Of a stretch of DNA of 64,000 nt, positions 24,999 to 32,199 are shown one piece after another. The translations under genes and the position numbers were made by a program. The notes beneath the pieces are model-generated. The model was given only the letters and a program-made list of their open reading frames with translations, made no database searches and had not been told where the DNA came from. Numbering within the stretch: the first letter of the stretch is position 1; each line of letters begins with the position of its first letter. The stretch is from a virus: the IMG/VR virus record IMGVR_UViG_3300050014_000073, positions 1-64,000 of that record; one strand, given 5' to 3'.

Positions 24999-25568
24999 TC
25001 ACGCTCTCCTGAAATTCCTTCTGGGATGAAGTTCCCGAAATCGCTGTCGACGAATCTCGTTCTCGAATTGAATCCGTTTCTGAGGTATTGTCTTTAGATA
25101 GTTTTTCAGTTCCCTATCCGGATCGAGATCTTCTTTTCCCGACCAAGCTAGTTTTATACTTGGTAGATTGTAGGACTTCCGGTTCTCACCATTCGGATAT
25201 GTCTTGATGACGGCTTCTTCGAGACGCTGTCGAGCTGAGGCGCTTGCAATGAGAGAAGCCGGAAGCCCAAGGTGGAGTTCCTTATCGTTGTTCGGATCGT
25301 ACTTCCGTCCCTGCTTATAGACAAGAGTCAAGACGTCGAGAATAAACTCAGGCGTAACGCAGTAGCGCATCGACCATACTTTGAGAGTAAGTAGTAGGAG
25401 TTCAGCATTCGGTCCTAGAGGCATCCATACAATGACATCTTCTGAATAAGGTTTCCGGTTGGTTCGCTGTCTACGAGAGTTCTCGACTTGCAATAAAGCT
25501 TTCTCAAGTCGAGACGCCCAGGCAGTGACAGCCTCCCGCAGTGCATGTTTAAGTTCAAGGTCTACCAT
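24999..25568 (-). CDS. hypothetical protein, 189 aa
   Basis: Unrecognised, helical, with a basic C-terminus (RIQFENEIRRQRFRELHPRR). Located just upstream of the replicative helicase, where phages often keep a helicase loader, but no ATPase motif is present and the role is unknown. Overlaps the next gene by 7 nt. Confidence 0.6.
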   Translation of the reverse strand: MVDLELKHALREAVTAWASRLEKALLQVENSRRQRTNRKPYSEDVIVWMPLGPNAELLLLTLKVWSMRYCVTPEFILDVLTLVYKQGRKYDPNNDKELHLGLPASLIASASARQRLEEAVIKTYPNGENRKSYNLPSIKLAWSGKEDLDPDRELKNYLKTIPQKRIQFENEIRRQRFRELHPRRNFRRA

Positions 25569-25783
25569 CTGGAGTGGTCTTGGAGAAGCGTACCATCTAT
25601 GAAATGAGAGGGTAGTACGACGATGCCTCCGGGAAGGTCAAGGGTAACGAAAGCGTAGGATTGCCGCATTACTAGACCTTCCTGTCCTGCGAAAGCTCCT
25701 TGATTGATGCGAAGCTGAAGGCCATCGCGGTCGAACACTTCGCCTACAATATAGATTTTTTCGCCTTTGATGACTTTGGGCAT
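25562..25783 (-). CDS. small beta-rich protein, 73 aa
   Basis: MPKVIKGEKIYIVGEVFDR followed by beta-strand-like sequence (AFVTLDLPGGIVVLPSHF). It could be an SH3-like or KOW-like fold. The frame is open upstream only through the hexanucleotide array, so the ATG at 25783 is taken as the start. Function unknown. Confidence 0.6.
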   Translation of the reverse strand: MPKVIKGEKIYIVGEVFDRDGLQLRINQGAFAGQEGLVMRQSYAFVTLDLPGGIVVLPSHFIDGTLLQDHSRW

Positions 25784-25804
25784 TGTGTTAGATTTTCTAT
25801 AGCT

Positions 25805-25985
25805 GCGACCCCGACCCCGACCCCGACTCCCGACCGCGACTCCGACCCCGACCGCGACCTCAACCCCGACCACGACCACGACCGCGACCACGACCCCGAC
25901 CGCGACCTCAACCCCGACCACGACCACGACCGCGACCCCGACCACGACCCCGACCACGACCGCGACCCCGACCACGACCCCGACC
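25805..25985. repeat. degenerate hexanucleotide array (GACCNC)n, copy 2
   Basis: About 30 GACCNC hexamers, longer-period structure around CTCAACCCC, and the same 29-nt block (25982-26010) at its right end as copy 1. The two arrays are about 1 kb apart and bracket two genes (24999 and 25562). Confidence 0.85.
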
Positions 25986-26018
25986 ATTTATGAAGTTTGT
26001 TCCAACGCATCGGAAATC

Positions 26019-26282
26019 CTACTTCCCTTCGCCGAAACTTTCGATAGCTCCACGCTGCACATACCAAGACGTGCCCGGAAGCGGTTGAGCATCTTTGTAG
26101 CCCCGTTCGGTAAACGCACCCGTTTCGTAAACGATCTTGGCGTCGGTTAGCAGAACGCAAGACTCATTCACTCCGGAAAGAGTTCCGGCATAGATGTAGT
26201 TCAAGCAGAATAGAAGGACTGACTTTCCAATAAGAGAAAGCAATCCTTCTTCGTCTTCGGAAACTTCAATAAGCTTTTTCAT
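26019..26282 (-). CDS. conserved small phage protein, 87 aa
   Basis: Begins MKKLIEVSEDEEGLLSLIGK. Beta-rich middle ALLFCLNYIYAGTL-like (LFCLNYIYAGTLSGVN) and end SWYVQRGAIESFGE match a small protein seen in many phages and plasmids; function unknown, perhaps Sm-like. ATG is 5 nt from a TATAAT motif, so it may be translated from a leaderless mRNA. Confidence 0.7.
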   Translation of the reverse strand: MKKLIEVSEDEEGLLSLIGKSVLLFCLNYIYAGTLSGVNESCVLLTDAKIVYETGAFTERGYKDAQPLPGTSWYVQRGAIESFGEGK

Positions 26283-26287
26283 GATTG

Positions 26288-26297
26288 ATTATACGGT
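26288..26297 (-). promoter_or_regulatory. ACCGTATAAT junction motif before 26282
   Basis: Overlaps the stop codon of the 26289 gene; TATAAT ends 5 nt upstream of the ATG at 26282. Confidence 0.5.
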
Positions 26298-26624
26298 TAC
26301 TGGATCACTGTTCCTTCTGGCAATTTTCCTAGACTGTAACACAGCGCGCCTTTGATGGTTAACGGAATGCAGGTAGGGAGTACCCACGCCCTCTCCAAAG
26401 TTCTCAGCGATTTCCGGTGCGAAGGTGAAGTAGCAGTATAGTGGGTCTTTCAGGACTGGCATAAGCATCCTCTCCGCGTGGGCCTTTCCTATGCCGCGAG
26501 ACCGCAGGTAGAACAGCGCCTCTTCGGGGAAACCCGCCGTGGACGGAGACAGGAAGTGCTGCTGTTGGAGTTTATCGTCTTCGCCTGGAGTCCATTCGGG
26601 ATTCGGAATCATTTTGGGAATCAC
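26289..26624 (-). CDS. hypothetical protein, 111 aa
   Basis: Unrecognised. Contains EEALFYLRSRGIGKAHAERM, reminiscent of the short R-G-I/ML helix motif found in SufBD-like and some phage proteins. The start at GTG 26624 is chosen because GGAGG lies 6 nt upstream; a TTG at 26642 is also open. It ends with TV-stop inside the TATAAT motif. Confidence 0.5.
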   Translation of the reverse strand: MIPKMIPNPEWTPGEDDKLQQQHFLSPSTAGFPEEALFYLRSRGIGKAHAERMLMPVLKDPLYCYFTFAPEIAENFGEGVGTPYLHSVNHQRRAVLQSRKIARRNSDPVTV

Positions 26625-26641
26625 GCAGAACCTCCACTTCA

Positions 26642-26651
26642 ATTATACGGT
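26642..26651 (-). promoter_or_regulatory. ACCGTATAAT motif upstream of 26624
   Basis: Same 10-nt sequence as at the other gene junctions, here 18 nt before the GTG start. It also closes a tiny frame ending TTV-stop, perhaps the remnant of a former gene. Confidence 0.45.
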
Positions 26652-26679
26652 TGTGAAAAGACCACGGAATAAAAATCGC

Positions 26680-26708
26680 TTTACTTTGCACTGCTACCGT
26701 AGTATAAA
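26680..26708 (+). promoter_or_regulatory. sigma-70-type rightward promoter
   Basis: TTTACT (26680-26685), 17-nt spacer, TATAAA (26703-26708). Same -35 and spacing as the HTH promoter at 20292 and a weaker one at 36010. It faces the structured region and the rightward modification genes, so it may be an early host-polymerase promoter. Confidence 0.6.
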
Positions 26709-26762
26709 AAAGGTAGCGTCGTTGGCTGGCAAGCTGGTGGCGTCGGACTTCTTCTGAGAAGT

Positions 26763-27128
26763 TCAAGGAATCGGGGCGGGTTTCAGTTCCACGAAACCTG
26801 TTACCCGCCCCTTCCGTTTTGTGGAAATGACAACTTCTTCAAATTCGGCCAGCAGCAAAATATCCCCTAGGCATACCGTAAGCCTCTCTAAGAGGCAAGG
26901 ACTGGCGCTTAGGGTAATACGCTCTGCAAGTACTAGCGGTCTCCATACGTTCGGTTGCAGGGTGGGTAGTGTCTCTATGAAGCCCGTAAGGGCGGTTCCA
27001 CAAGAGACAGCGCGGGGGTTTGAGACAGAAGCGCGGAACCGATCGAACTGCAACAGAGGAAACTCTCGGTCAAATTCTGTCAACGTCACCATCCTACAAA
27101 TTCCCATATCTGGAATACCAAATGGCAC
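26763..27128 (-). CDS. possible leftward protein, about 110-120 aa, uncertain
   Basis: An open frame whose C-terminal part (LAEFEEVVISTKRKGRV) looks protein-like. No clear start or ribosome site is visible; ATG 27092 is possible. It overlaps strong RNA-type hairpins and a 184-codon open frame on the other strand, so coding is doubtful. Confidence 0.3.
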   Translation of the reverse strand: MPFGIPDMGICRMVTLTEFDREFPLLQFDRFRASVSNPRAVSCGTALTGFIETLPTLQPNVWRPLVLAERITLSASPCLLERLTVCLGDILLLAEFEEVVISTKRKGRVTGFVELKPAPIP

Positions 27129-27500
27129 AGATTCACGCCAGGTCGTGAGGAGAGACGTAAGAGTTGCATCTTACGTCACGTCTGCGGACGCGGCGATTTC
27201 TTACATTCAAGGTACGCTAGAGAAAAATCCTAGCGTGAAAGTTTTCTTATCAGGCAGCAGTCAACATTTCTTAAGCCTCGATATGGGCGTCTTGAGTGGC
27301 TTACGCTTCGCGCAGGGCAGGTTCTCCCTAGAGTCCTTTCGAGTAGTAAACTTCCTTCATGTACTGGGGTCTTAGAACCTCTTAAATTTGTGAAGAGGAA
27401 GTTTGCGTTTTGACCTCGATTGGGCCTAGGGGGAGCTCTGCCCCTTTCAAGAGAGGAAACCGCAGCTACGCTGCTCTTCCTATTCTCTTGAAAGTGTCTT
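26774..27500 (+). ncRNA. candidate large structured RNA between the divergent gene blocks
   Basis: The + strand holds many strong stems: ACCCGCCCC pairing (26774-26812), GCCTCT/AGAGGC, an outer TGTCTCT/AGAGACA stem enclosing GCCC-GTAA-GGGC, CGGTTCC/GGAACCG in pseudoknot register, GTTGCAG/CTGCAAC, AGAG-GAAA-CTCT, GACGTAAGA/TCTTACGTC (27154-27177) and a long interrupted hairpin at 27444-27494. The GTAA and GAAA loops are GNRA only on the + strand. A rightward promoter lies just upstream. Family not identified; large phage RNAs (GOLLD, ROOL) or an intron are possibilities. Confidence 0.4.
27444..27494 (+). terminator. long interrupted hairpin
   Basis: CTTTCAAGAGA pairs with TCTCTTGAAAG (11 bp), with inner GGAA/TTCC and GCAGC-TAC-GCTGC stems. 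It is likely the 3' end or a domain of the structured RNA; no T-tract follows, so termination is not certain. Confidence 0.45.
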
Positions 27501-27809
27501 TACATCGCTTCGCGATACAAGCGGCCTGCTCAACCAAAGCGAAAATCAAGAAAGTATCCTTTACGAGAAACAAAAGGAAAAAGCTCGTTTTATCGTACAT
27601 ACATCCATTCTCCTGAGTGGTTCTCTTTCCGAGAACGGATTCTTCTTGCCCGCGGAAGTCACTGTGAAGTATGCAAAGCATACCGAAGTCCACTTCATCT
27701 CCACCACGACACTTATGAAAACCTTGGGCACGAGAAAGACGAAGACGTCCGTTTGCTTTGCGTTCCTTGCCACGAGACTTTCCACGGAAGGAAATTCAGA
27801 AACGTATAA
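27492..27809 (+). pseudogene. HNH endonuclease reading frame without a start codon
   Basis: 105 codons open from a TGA at 27489. The C-terminal 60 residues form an HNH nuclease: HCEVCKAYRS, LHLHHDTYENLG, then DVRLLCVPCHETFHGR. No ATG, GTG or TTG occurs in the frame, so it is either a broken gene, needs a frameshift, or is the 3' part of an intron-like element joined to the structured RNA upstream. It ends in GTATAAT, the -10 motif for the next gene. Confidence 0.65.
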
Positions 27810-27810
27810 T
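27801..27810 (+). promoter_or_regulatory. GTATAAT junction motif before 27819
   Basis: AACGTATAAT overlapping the HNH stop codon, 8 nt before the ATG of the P-loop gene; same arrangement as at five other junctions. Confidence 0.5.
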
Positions 27811-27818
27811 TAGCTATC

Positions 27819-28157
27819 ATGATTACCGTAACCGTTTCCGGTCCTTCCAAGTGCGGAAAAACCGCCGTTGCTGTATTCCTTGCTCGTCAGTTAGACGGTC
27901 TAACGAAATCCGTTCAGCTCCGTGACGAGACAAGCAATACTCTTACTTTCCAAGCCGTCCTTGACGTTCTCGAAGATGCTGAAGTAACCGTCATTGCAAA
28001 AGATGACATAGAGATAAAACTTCCCCATGAACAAGACATCCTCTTCCCCGACGAGAAGAGCTACACTCCTCCTGTTCCTGAGACGGAGCATCCCGAACCG
28101 GAAGAGAATCTGCTCACCGAAGACGAAGCTCTTTCCCGAATCCTTACGAACGCCTAG
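27819..28157 (+). CDS. small P-loop protein, 112 aa
   Basis: Starts MITVTVSGPSKCGKTAVAVF, a Walker A motif (GPSKCGKT). It has no evident Walker B and an acidic Pro/Glu-rich tail (PETEHPEPEENLL). At this length it can hold only a mini-NTPase; its function is unknown. First gene of the rightward run that leads into the base-modification island. Confidence 0.7.
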   Translation: MITVTVSGPSKCGKTAVAVFLARQLDGLTKSVQLRDETSNTLTFQAVLDVLEDAEVTVIAKDDIEIKLPHEQDILFPDEKSYTPPVPETEHPEPEENLLTEDEALSRILTNA

Positions 28158-28167
28158 GATTTAAATT

Positions 28168-28371
28168 ATGGAATCCTATGCACTTGTCATATCGGAACAG
28201 TATCGTATCCTAGTTCACGAAGCAGGACTGAAAGAGGGTCGGAGTGGGAAGATTATGTATCCCGGTCCACTTCCTGTAGGAGCAATCCTGAAAGCTGACT
28301 GGGATCAGGGAGTTGAAGAGGGTCTCAAGGTGTTCAAGCAATCCAAGTCTCGCGAGAGGCTAGATTGCTAG
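28168..28371 (+). CDS. small hypothetical protein, 67 aa
   Basis: Unrecognised. Overlaps the following pyrophosphorylase gene by 7 nt and follows the P-loop gene by 10 nt, so it belongs to the same transcript. Confidence 0.55.
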   Translation: MESYALVISEQYRILVHEAGLKEGRSGKIMYPGPLPVGAILKADWDQGVEEGLKVFKQSKSRERLDC

Positions 28372-29162
28372 ACGTCATCACTTTCGGAGAGACGCTCTTA
28401 CAAACACGGGACCTCGATCCAGTATACGTTATGCTGTACCGTTCTCAATTTTCGTTCTTCCAAAAAGAACGCTTTACCGTAGCGTACTGGCTATTCTATC
28501 ATTCAGGAGTTTCTGCACTGCTTTCTGAAAAGATGGGGCATGCGTTCTGGGACGCTTGCCAGGAACAGTTAACTCTTGCTCCAAGGGGAACGGAGAGACG
28601 ACACTTCCGTGGATCTGCTGCAACGAAAGCAGTCCAGGCTCTTCATAGTCTCTATCCAGATCCTGAAGATTTTGTGGAAGCAATGTGTCCATCTCAGAGT
28701 ACATGCGAGACGTTCCACACAGTTTCATCGCGAGTGGAAAAGCTTCCGCAGTTCGGACCTTGGATTGCTTTCAAAGTCTGTGATATGCTAGAACGTGTTC
28801 TAGATCGTCAGATTGATTCCTCAGGATGCATAGATCTTTGGTTTCGAGAGCCTCTTACTGGTGCAGAGAAAGCTGCTACTGCTTTCTCTCTTCCTTCCCG
28901 CGATGCTGCGATTCAGTTCCTTCTTGAGAAGTTTCATAGCTGGGGCGCTCCACCTGACTACAAGCGTAAAGTCAACTTGCAGGAGATCGAAACAATCTTA
29001 TGCAAGTGGAAGGCACATCTTGGAGGCCATTACGAGATTGGGAAGGATACTTACGAGATATTGCATGGACTCCGAAAGTATTCCTCACGCTCTTCTAGTG
29101 CTGCGCACCTGATAGACTGTTTGCAAGAAGGGACTTTGTGCAAGAGGAATACTCTTTGCTGA
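28365..29162 (+). CDS. alpha-glutamyl/putrescinyl-thymine pyrophosphorylase-like (amino acid:DNA transferase)
   Basis: 265 residues, TTG start. Motifs RFTVAYWLFYHSGVSALLS, PRGTERRHFRG and FGPWIAFKVCDMLERVL match the helix-hairpin-helix DNA-glycosylase-derived family that displaces pyrophosphate from 5-(PP-oxymethyl)uracil in DNA and attaches an amino acid or polyamine. A DNA-base kinase that would make the substrate is the next gene and a second member of the superfamily follows. The nucleophile added cannot be told from sequence. Confidence 0.8.
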   Translation: MLDVITFGETLLQTRDLDPVYVMLYRSQFSFFQKERFTVAYWLFYHSGVSALLSEKMGHAFWDACQEQLTLAPRGTERRHFRGSAATKAVQALHSLYPDPEDFVEAMCPSQSTCETFHTVSSRVEKLPQFGPWIAFKVCDMLERVLDRQIDSSGCIDLWFREPLTGAEKAATAFSLPSRDAAIQFLLEKFHSWGAPPDYKRKVNLQEIETILCKWKAHLGGHYEIGKDTYEILHGLRKYSSRSSSAAHLIDCLQEGTLCKRNTLC

Positions 29163-29737
29163 AACCACCTCACGTTCCGGTTATCAACATCCGTGGAGTA
29201 AACGGAAGTGGGAAGAGTTATCTAGTCCGTTCTTGGATGAAACTGCTTGGAGCGAAACCATATCCGCAGCGGTCAAATTTGTTTGGAGGAGAGACTGCAA
29301 CTGGAGCGGAGTACTATTTGCTTTCAGACGATGGAAGGGTGATCGGGGACTACCGTACCAATTGCGGAGGCTGTGACCGCATCCACTCCCAAGATGAAGT
29401 TGCGGACCATATTCGGTTAGGGATTTCCTCTGGTTCACGTTACGTTCTGTTCGAAGGTGTGATTCTCTCAACAGTGTTTGAGTATTGGCATCAGTTCAGC
29501 CAGTCCATCAACGGGATGCTCTGGGTCTATCTTGACACCCCACTGGAAGTTTGTTTGAAGAGGGTTTCCGAGCGAAACAAGAACAAGGCATTCAAAGAGA
29601 ATCTCGTTCGGGACAAGTTCCGGCAGGTTGCTTCCACGCGCCGTCGAGCAGAAGCCGCTGGAGAGAAAGTGTTTGAGATTCATTGGGAGAACGCAGAGAA
29701 AGAGCTAGAAAACCTCATAGCAGGATTAAACATATGA
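29138..29737 (+). CDS. P-loop 5-hydroxymethyluracil DNA kinase-like
   Basis: 199 residues, GTG start. Walker A GVNGSGKSYLVR, a Cys-rich loop (RTNCGGCDRIH), a VLFEGVIL strand as Walker B, and a lid with CLKRVSERNKNKAF. It resembles the P-loop kinases that phosphorylate 5-hydroxymethyluracil in phage DNA to 5-(PP-oxymethyl)uracil. Its overlap with one pyrophosphorylase gene and ATGA coupling to the next supports this. Overlaps the upstream gene by 25 nt. Confidence 0.75.
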   Translation: MQEEYSLLKPPHVPVINIRGVNGSGKSYLVRSWMKLLGAKPYPQRSNLFGGETATGAEYYLLSDDGRVIGDYRTNCGGCDRIHSQDEVADHIRLGISSGSRYVLFEGVILSTVFEYWHQFSQSINGMLWVYLDTPLEVCLKRVSERNKNKAFKENLVRDKFRQVASTRRRAEAAGEKVFEIHWENAEKELENLIAGLNI

Positions 29738-29859
29738 AACTTCCTAAAGTTCGTATGCTCCGGCAGATTCTATATTGGATGGAGGAGCGACAGAGACGAA
29801 TGCGCCTGGCAAACGCCGCCGTATGGGTGTTACGGAAACAGAAGAGGAGACTTATATGA
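29734..29859 (+). CDS. 41-aa paralogue of the next protein's N-terminus
   Basis: MKLPKVRMLRQILYWMEERQ repeats the start of the following protein (MKLPPVRNLKKFLWFMEERQ). It is joined at both ends by ATGA overlaps. It looks like a duplicated and truncated N-terminal helix module; it may be a fragment, or a small partner peptide, since the frame is intact and translationally coupled. Confidence 0.6.
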   Translation: MKLPKVRMLRQILYWMEERQRRMRLANAAVWVLRKQKRRLI

Positions 29860-30773
29860 AGTTGCCTCCGGTAAGGAACTTGAAGAAGTTTTTGTGGTTT
29901 ATGGAGGAGCGCCAAAGGGTTTATTTAAGGCGACAGGCAGGTGAACCTTATCCTTGGACTTCGGATCCCATCTTACGCCGCTTTCGATTTTGCAATGTTT
30001 ATCGAGAGCAGGATCGGGTGACGACTTTTTGGCGAGAACGTTGGGCAAAGAAATACGCTGATCACTCGAACTTATGGTTTGCTGCTTGCTTGTTTCGGCA
30101 CATCAACTGGCCCAATACGCTCGAAGAAATTGGATTCCCCAAAGAGTGGAATCCTCGTAAGGTCCTTCGCATTCTCGAGAAGCGGAAAGCACGGGGAGAT
30201 AAAGTCTACACAAGTGCTTATCTTCTCGGAGGCGGAAACACCAAGCATGAAACCAAAGTCCGCTACACGGTGATGACAGTATTGAATCCTGTGTGGAAGT
30301 GGGTTGAGAAGGCTCTTCCTGGAACGGGTCGTATTGCTCCTTGGTTAACTGACGGAACTGATGACGTTCCCTGTACGTTACGCGAAATGTTCGATTGGCT
30401 CTGCCAGTTCCACGGCTTCGGGAAGTTTCTCTCCTACGAAATCGTCACCGATCTTCGTCATACTCGTTATCTATGCAACGCTCCTGACATAATGACTTGG
30501 GCGAATCTCGGTCCGGGAGCGCAGCGCGGATTGAACCGTCTTTACGAACGGGAGCTGAATCAGTCACATCCCCAGGCTCAGCTTCTCGAAGAGCTTCTGG
30601 CAATTCAAGAGTGGGTGGTTAAGAACCGTGATTCGAGAGTTCTTCCTACGATAGAGCCACGAGATCTCGAACATAGTTTTTGCGAGTGCGACAAACTTCT
30701 TAGAGCCAAGGAGCGCCTTGTGCAAGGACGTATAATCGGTCTAGAAAGATTCAGACATCCAGGCTTGATTTGA
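29856..30773 (+). CDS. alpha-glutamyl/putrescinyl-thymine pyrophosphorylase clade 1-like
   Basis: 305 residues. EPYPWTSDPILRRFRFCNVYRE with EQDRVTTFW is characteristic of clade 1 of this family, followed by FHGFGKFLSYEIVTDLRHT in the helix-hairpin-helix part and a C-terminal DLEHSFCECDKLLR. Predicted to add an amine-bearing group to pyrophosphorylated 5-hydroxymethyluracil in DNA. Start at 29856 is chosen because the 41-aa upstream gene ends there (ATGA) and AGAGGAGA precedes it. Confidence 0.82.
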   Translation: MKLPPVRNLKKFLWFMEERQRVYLRRQAGEPYPWTSDPILRRFRFCNVYREQDRVTTFWRERWAKKYADHSNLWFAACLFRHINWPNTLEEIGFPKEWNPRKVLRILEKRKARGDKVYTSAYLLGGGNTKHETKVRYTVMTVLNPVWKWVEKALPGTGRIAPWLTDGTDDVPCTLREMFDWLCQFHGFGKFLSYEIVTDLRHTRYLCNAPDIMTWANLGPGAQRGLNRLYERELNQSHPQAQLLEELLAIQEWVVKNRDSRVLPTIEPRDLEHSFCECDKLLRAKERLVQGRIIGLERFRHPGLI

Positions 30774-30791
30774 CGAAGGAGAAATCATAAC

Positions 30792-31274
30792 ATGATAAAC
30801 GCAAGTGAGTTTTACGGACCGCGCCGTCTCAAGGCGCGAAACAACAATACGCTGCTCAAGGGCAACATGATCCCGCGACGGTTCAAGTCCATCGTCATTC
30901 GTGTGACGGGAGTTCGTTCAGCTCCTTCTGACTGGGACTGCCGGCTTATTCTGGACTTCGATTTCCATCCCGAAGCTCTCGAAGCTCTTCGAGGATCGGA
31001 AGCAGCTAGTGCTCATTCCTGGGCTGTAAACAAGACTAATGGCCAGCGGCTTCGTTCGTACTTATCAGCTTCTGACGACTTCGAGGAACTGGTCGACTGC
31101 CGTGTCCGTCTCAAGGTCATTCCGCAACGTGACCCGAAGTCGGGCGAGCGTGTTCGTTCGCTGGAAGTGACTTCTCTAGCACGCGAAGGGTCAACTCATT
31201 GGGAAGTGCTGGCCTCCTCCGGTAGAGATTGCGGAAGAAGACGAAACGTATTTTTCGTATCCTCCTGTTTTTGA
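30792..31274 (+). CDS. hypothetical protein of the modification island, 160 aa
   Basis: Unrecognised; AAGGAGAAATCATAAC precedes the ATG. Beta-rich, with a plausible globular body to about residue 130. The last about 30 residues look out of frame. A neighbouring frame gives an acidic tail (PPPVEIAEEDETYFSYPPVF) that fits better and would be reached by losing one G near 31189. The true C-terminus is therefore uncertain. Confidence 0.6.
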   Translation: MINASEFYGPRRLKARNNNTLLKGNMIPRRFKSIVIRVTGVRSAPSDWDCRLILDFDFHPEALEALRGSEAASAHSWAVNKTNGQRLRSYLSASDDFEELVDCRVRLKVIPQRDPKSGERVRSLEVTSLAREGSTHWEVLASSGRDCGRRRNVFFVSSCF

Positions 31275-31296
31275 GGAGGAGAAAACGGAACTGTTT

Positions 31297-32190
31297 TTGA
31301 AGATCTTCATCCCCACTAAAGGACGTCCGGTTCGGATCAGTACTCACAAGTACTTCCCTTCCGCTTACGTTGTTGTACACAACGAGCAGGAAGCGGAGCA
31401 GTATCGCGCGAATGCAACGATCGATCCTAAACGGATTCTCATTAGTGGAGCGAAGACCGATGCGTTCGGCCTAACTCGACAACGTGAATGGGTGTGCCAG
31501 ACGCAAGCAAAGAAGAATGAGTGGATTCTGTTCGCTGACGATAACATCTATTACTTGCTAGCGATGGATAAGGAACACTATGGTTTTCCAGAAGTTCTAC
31601 TGACGGCAGACCATACCAGATTGTCGGAAGAAGAGAAAGCGACGGCTCGCAAGGAAGGTGCGATCTGGCGTCCTCGTTTCAACACGCGAGTCCCGGTAGA
31701 ACGGTTCTTGAGGGAGATCGTTCCGGATACAGTTTCTCATTGTGAGATTATCGGAGCACACCTTGCAGGGTTTTCTCTTACAGATAACATCTTATTTCGG
31801 CGAAAGAAGTTTGTTGACGTCGGATACGTCATAGGCAAGTTGATGCTCTGGCACAACACTGGGCATGTCCCCTTCGACCATACAGTCACGATGGAAGACT
31901 TCTATCACACAGCCGAGAACCTGAAGCGATACGGAGTTTGCGTAGTAAACAACTTCGTTGCGGTCCGCCCGACGAATTGTCACTATCTTCCAGGCGGAAT
32001 GGGAACGTATGACGAGCGAGTTCCGTATCGCAAGCGGGACGTGGAAACTTTGTTAGCACGGTATCCTGGGATGTTGGCAGTGAAGGACAGAGAGGGATTT
32101 GTTCCAGGAACTGACTTGCGTCTTCTCTTGCATTCACGTGAGGATGTTCAACGATGGCAACGAGCGCAGAAGCGCACAAGATTGTTTTAG
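31297..32190 (+). CDS. TAGT-like DNA-base glycosyltransferase
   Basis: 297 residues, TTG start. GT-A type features: IFIPTKGRPVRISTH at the N-terminus, GLTRQREWV, then the metal-binding WILFADDNIYYLLAMD, and later GAHLAGFSL. This resembles the TET-associated glycosyltransferase family, which adds sugars to hydroxymethylpyrimidines in phage DNA. The neighbouring kinase and pyrophosphorylases support a DNA-base role. Could also act on another acceptor. Confidence 0.65.
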   Translation: MKIFIPTKGRPVRISTHKYFPSAYVVVHNEQEAEQYRANATIDPKRILISGAKTDAFGLTRQREWVCQTQAKKNEWILFADDNIYYLLAMDKEHYGFPEVLLTADHTRLSEEEKATARKEGAIWRPRFNTRVPVERFLREIVPDTVSHCEIIGAHLAGFSLTDNILFRRKKFVDVGYVIGKLMLWHNTGHVPFDHTVTMEDFYHTAENLKRYGVCVVNNFVAVRPTNCHYLPGGMGTYDERVPYRKRDVETLLARYPGMLAVKDREGFVPGTDLRLLLHSREDVQRWQRAQKRTRLF

Positions 32191-32199
32191 GAGGATTTG

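Noticed and set aside
24792-25987. Long low-complexity open frames through the hexanucleotide arrays (VG/AV, WS/GS, TP/TA repeats)
   Set aside because: Open frames in all phases follow from the 6-nt period without stop codons; no ribosome site and no homologue-like sequence, so treated as repeats. Only the unique 73-aa end at 25562-25783 is kept.
26821-27375. 184-codon rightward open frame
   Set aside because: Its first half mirrors the opposite frame (Ser-rich shadow), it has no ribosome site, and it crosses perfect RNA stems; non-coding or antisense is more likely.
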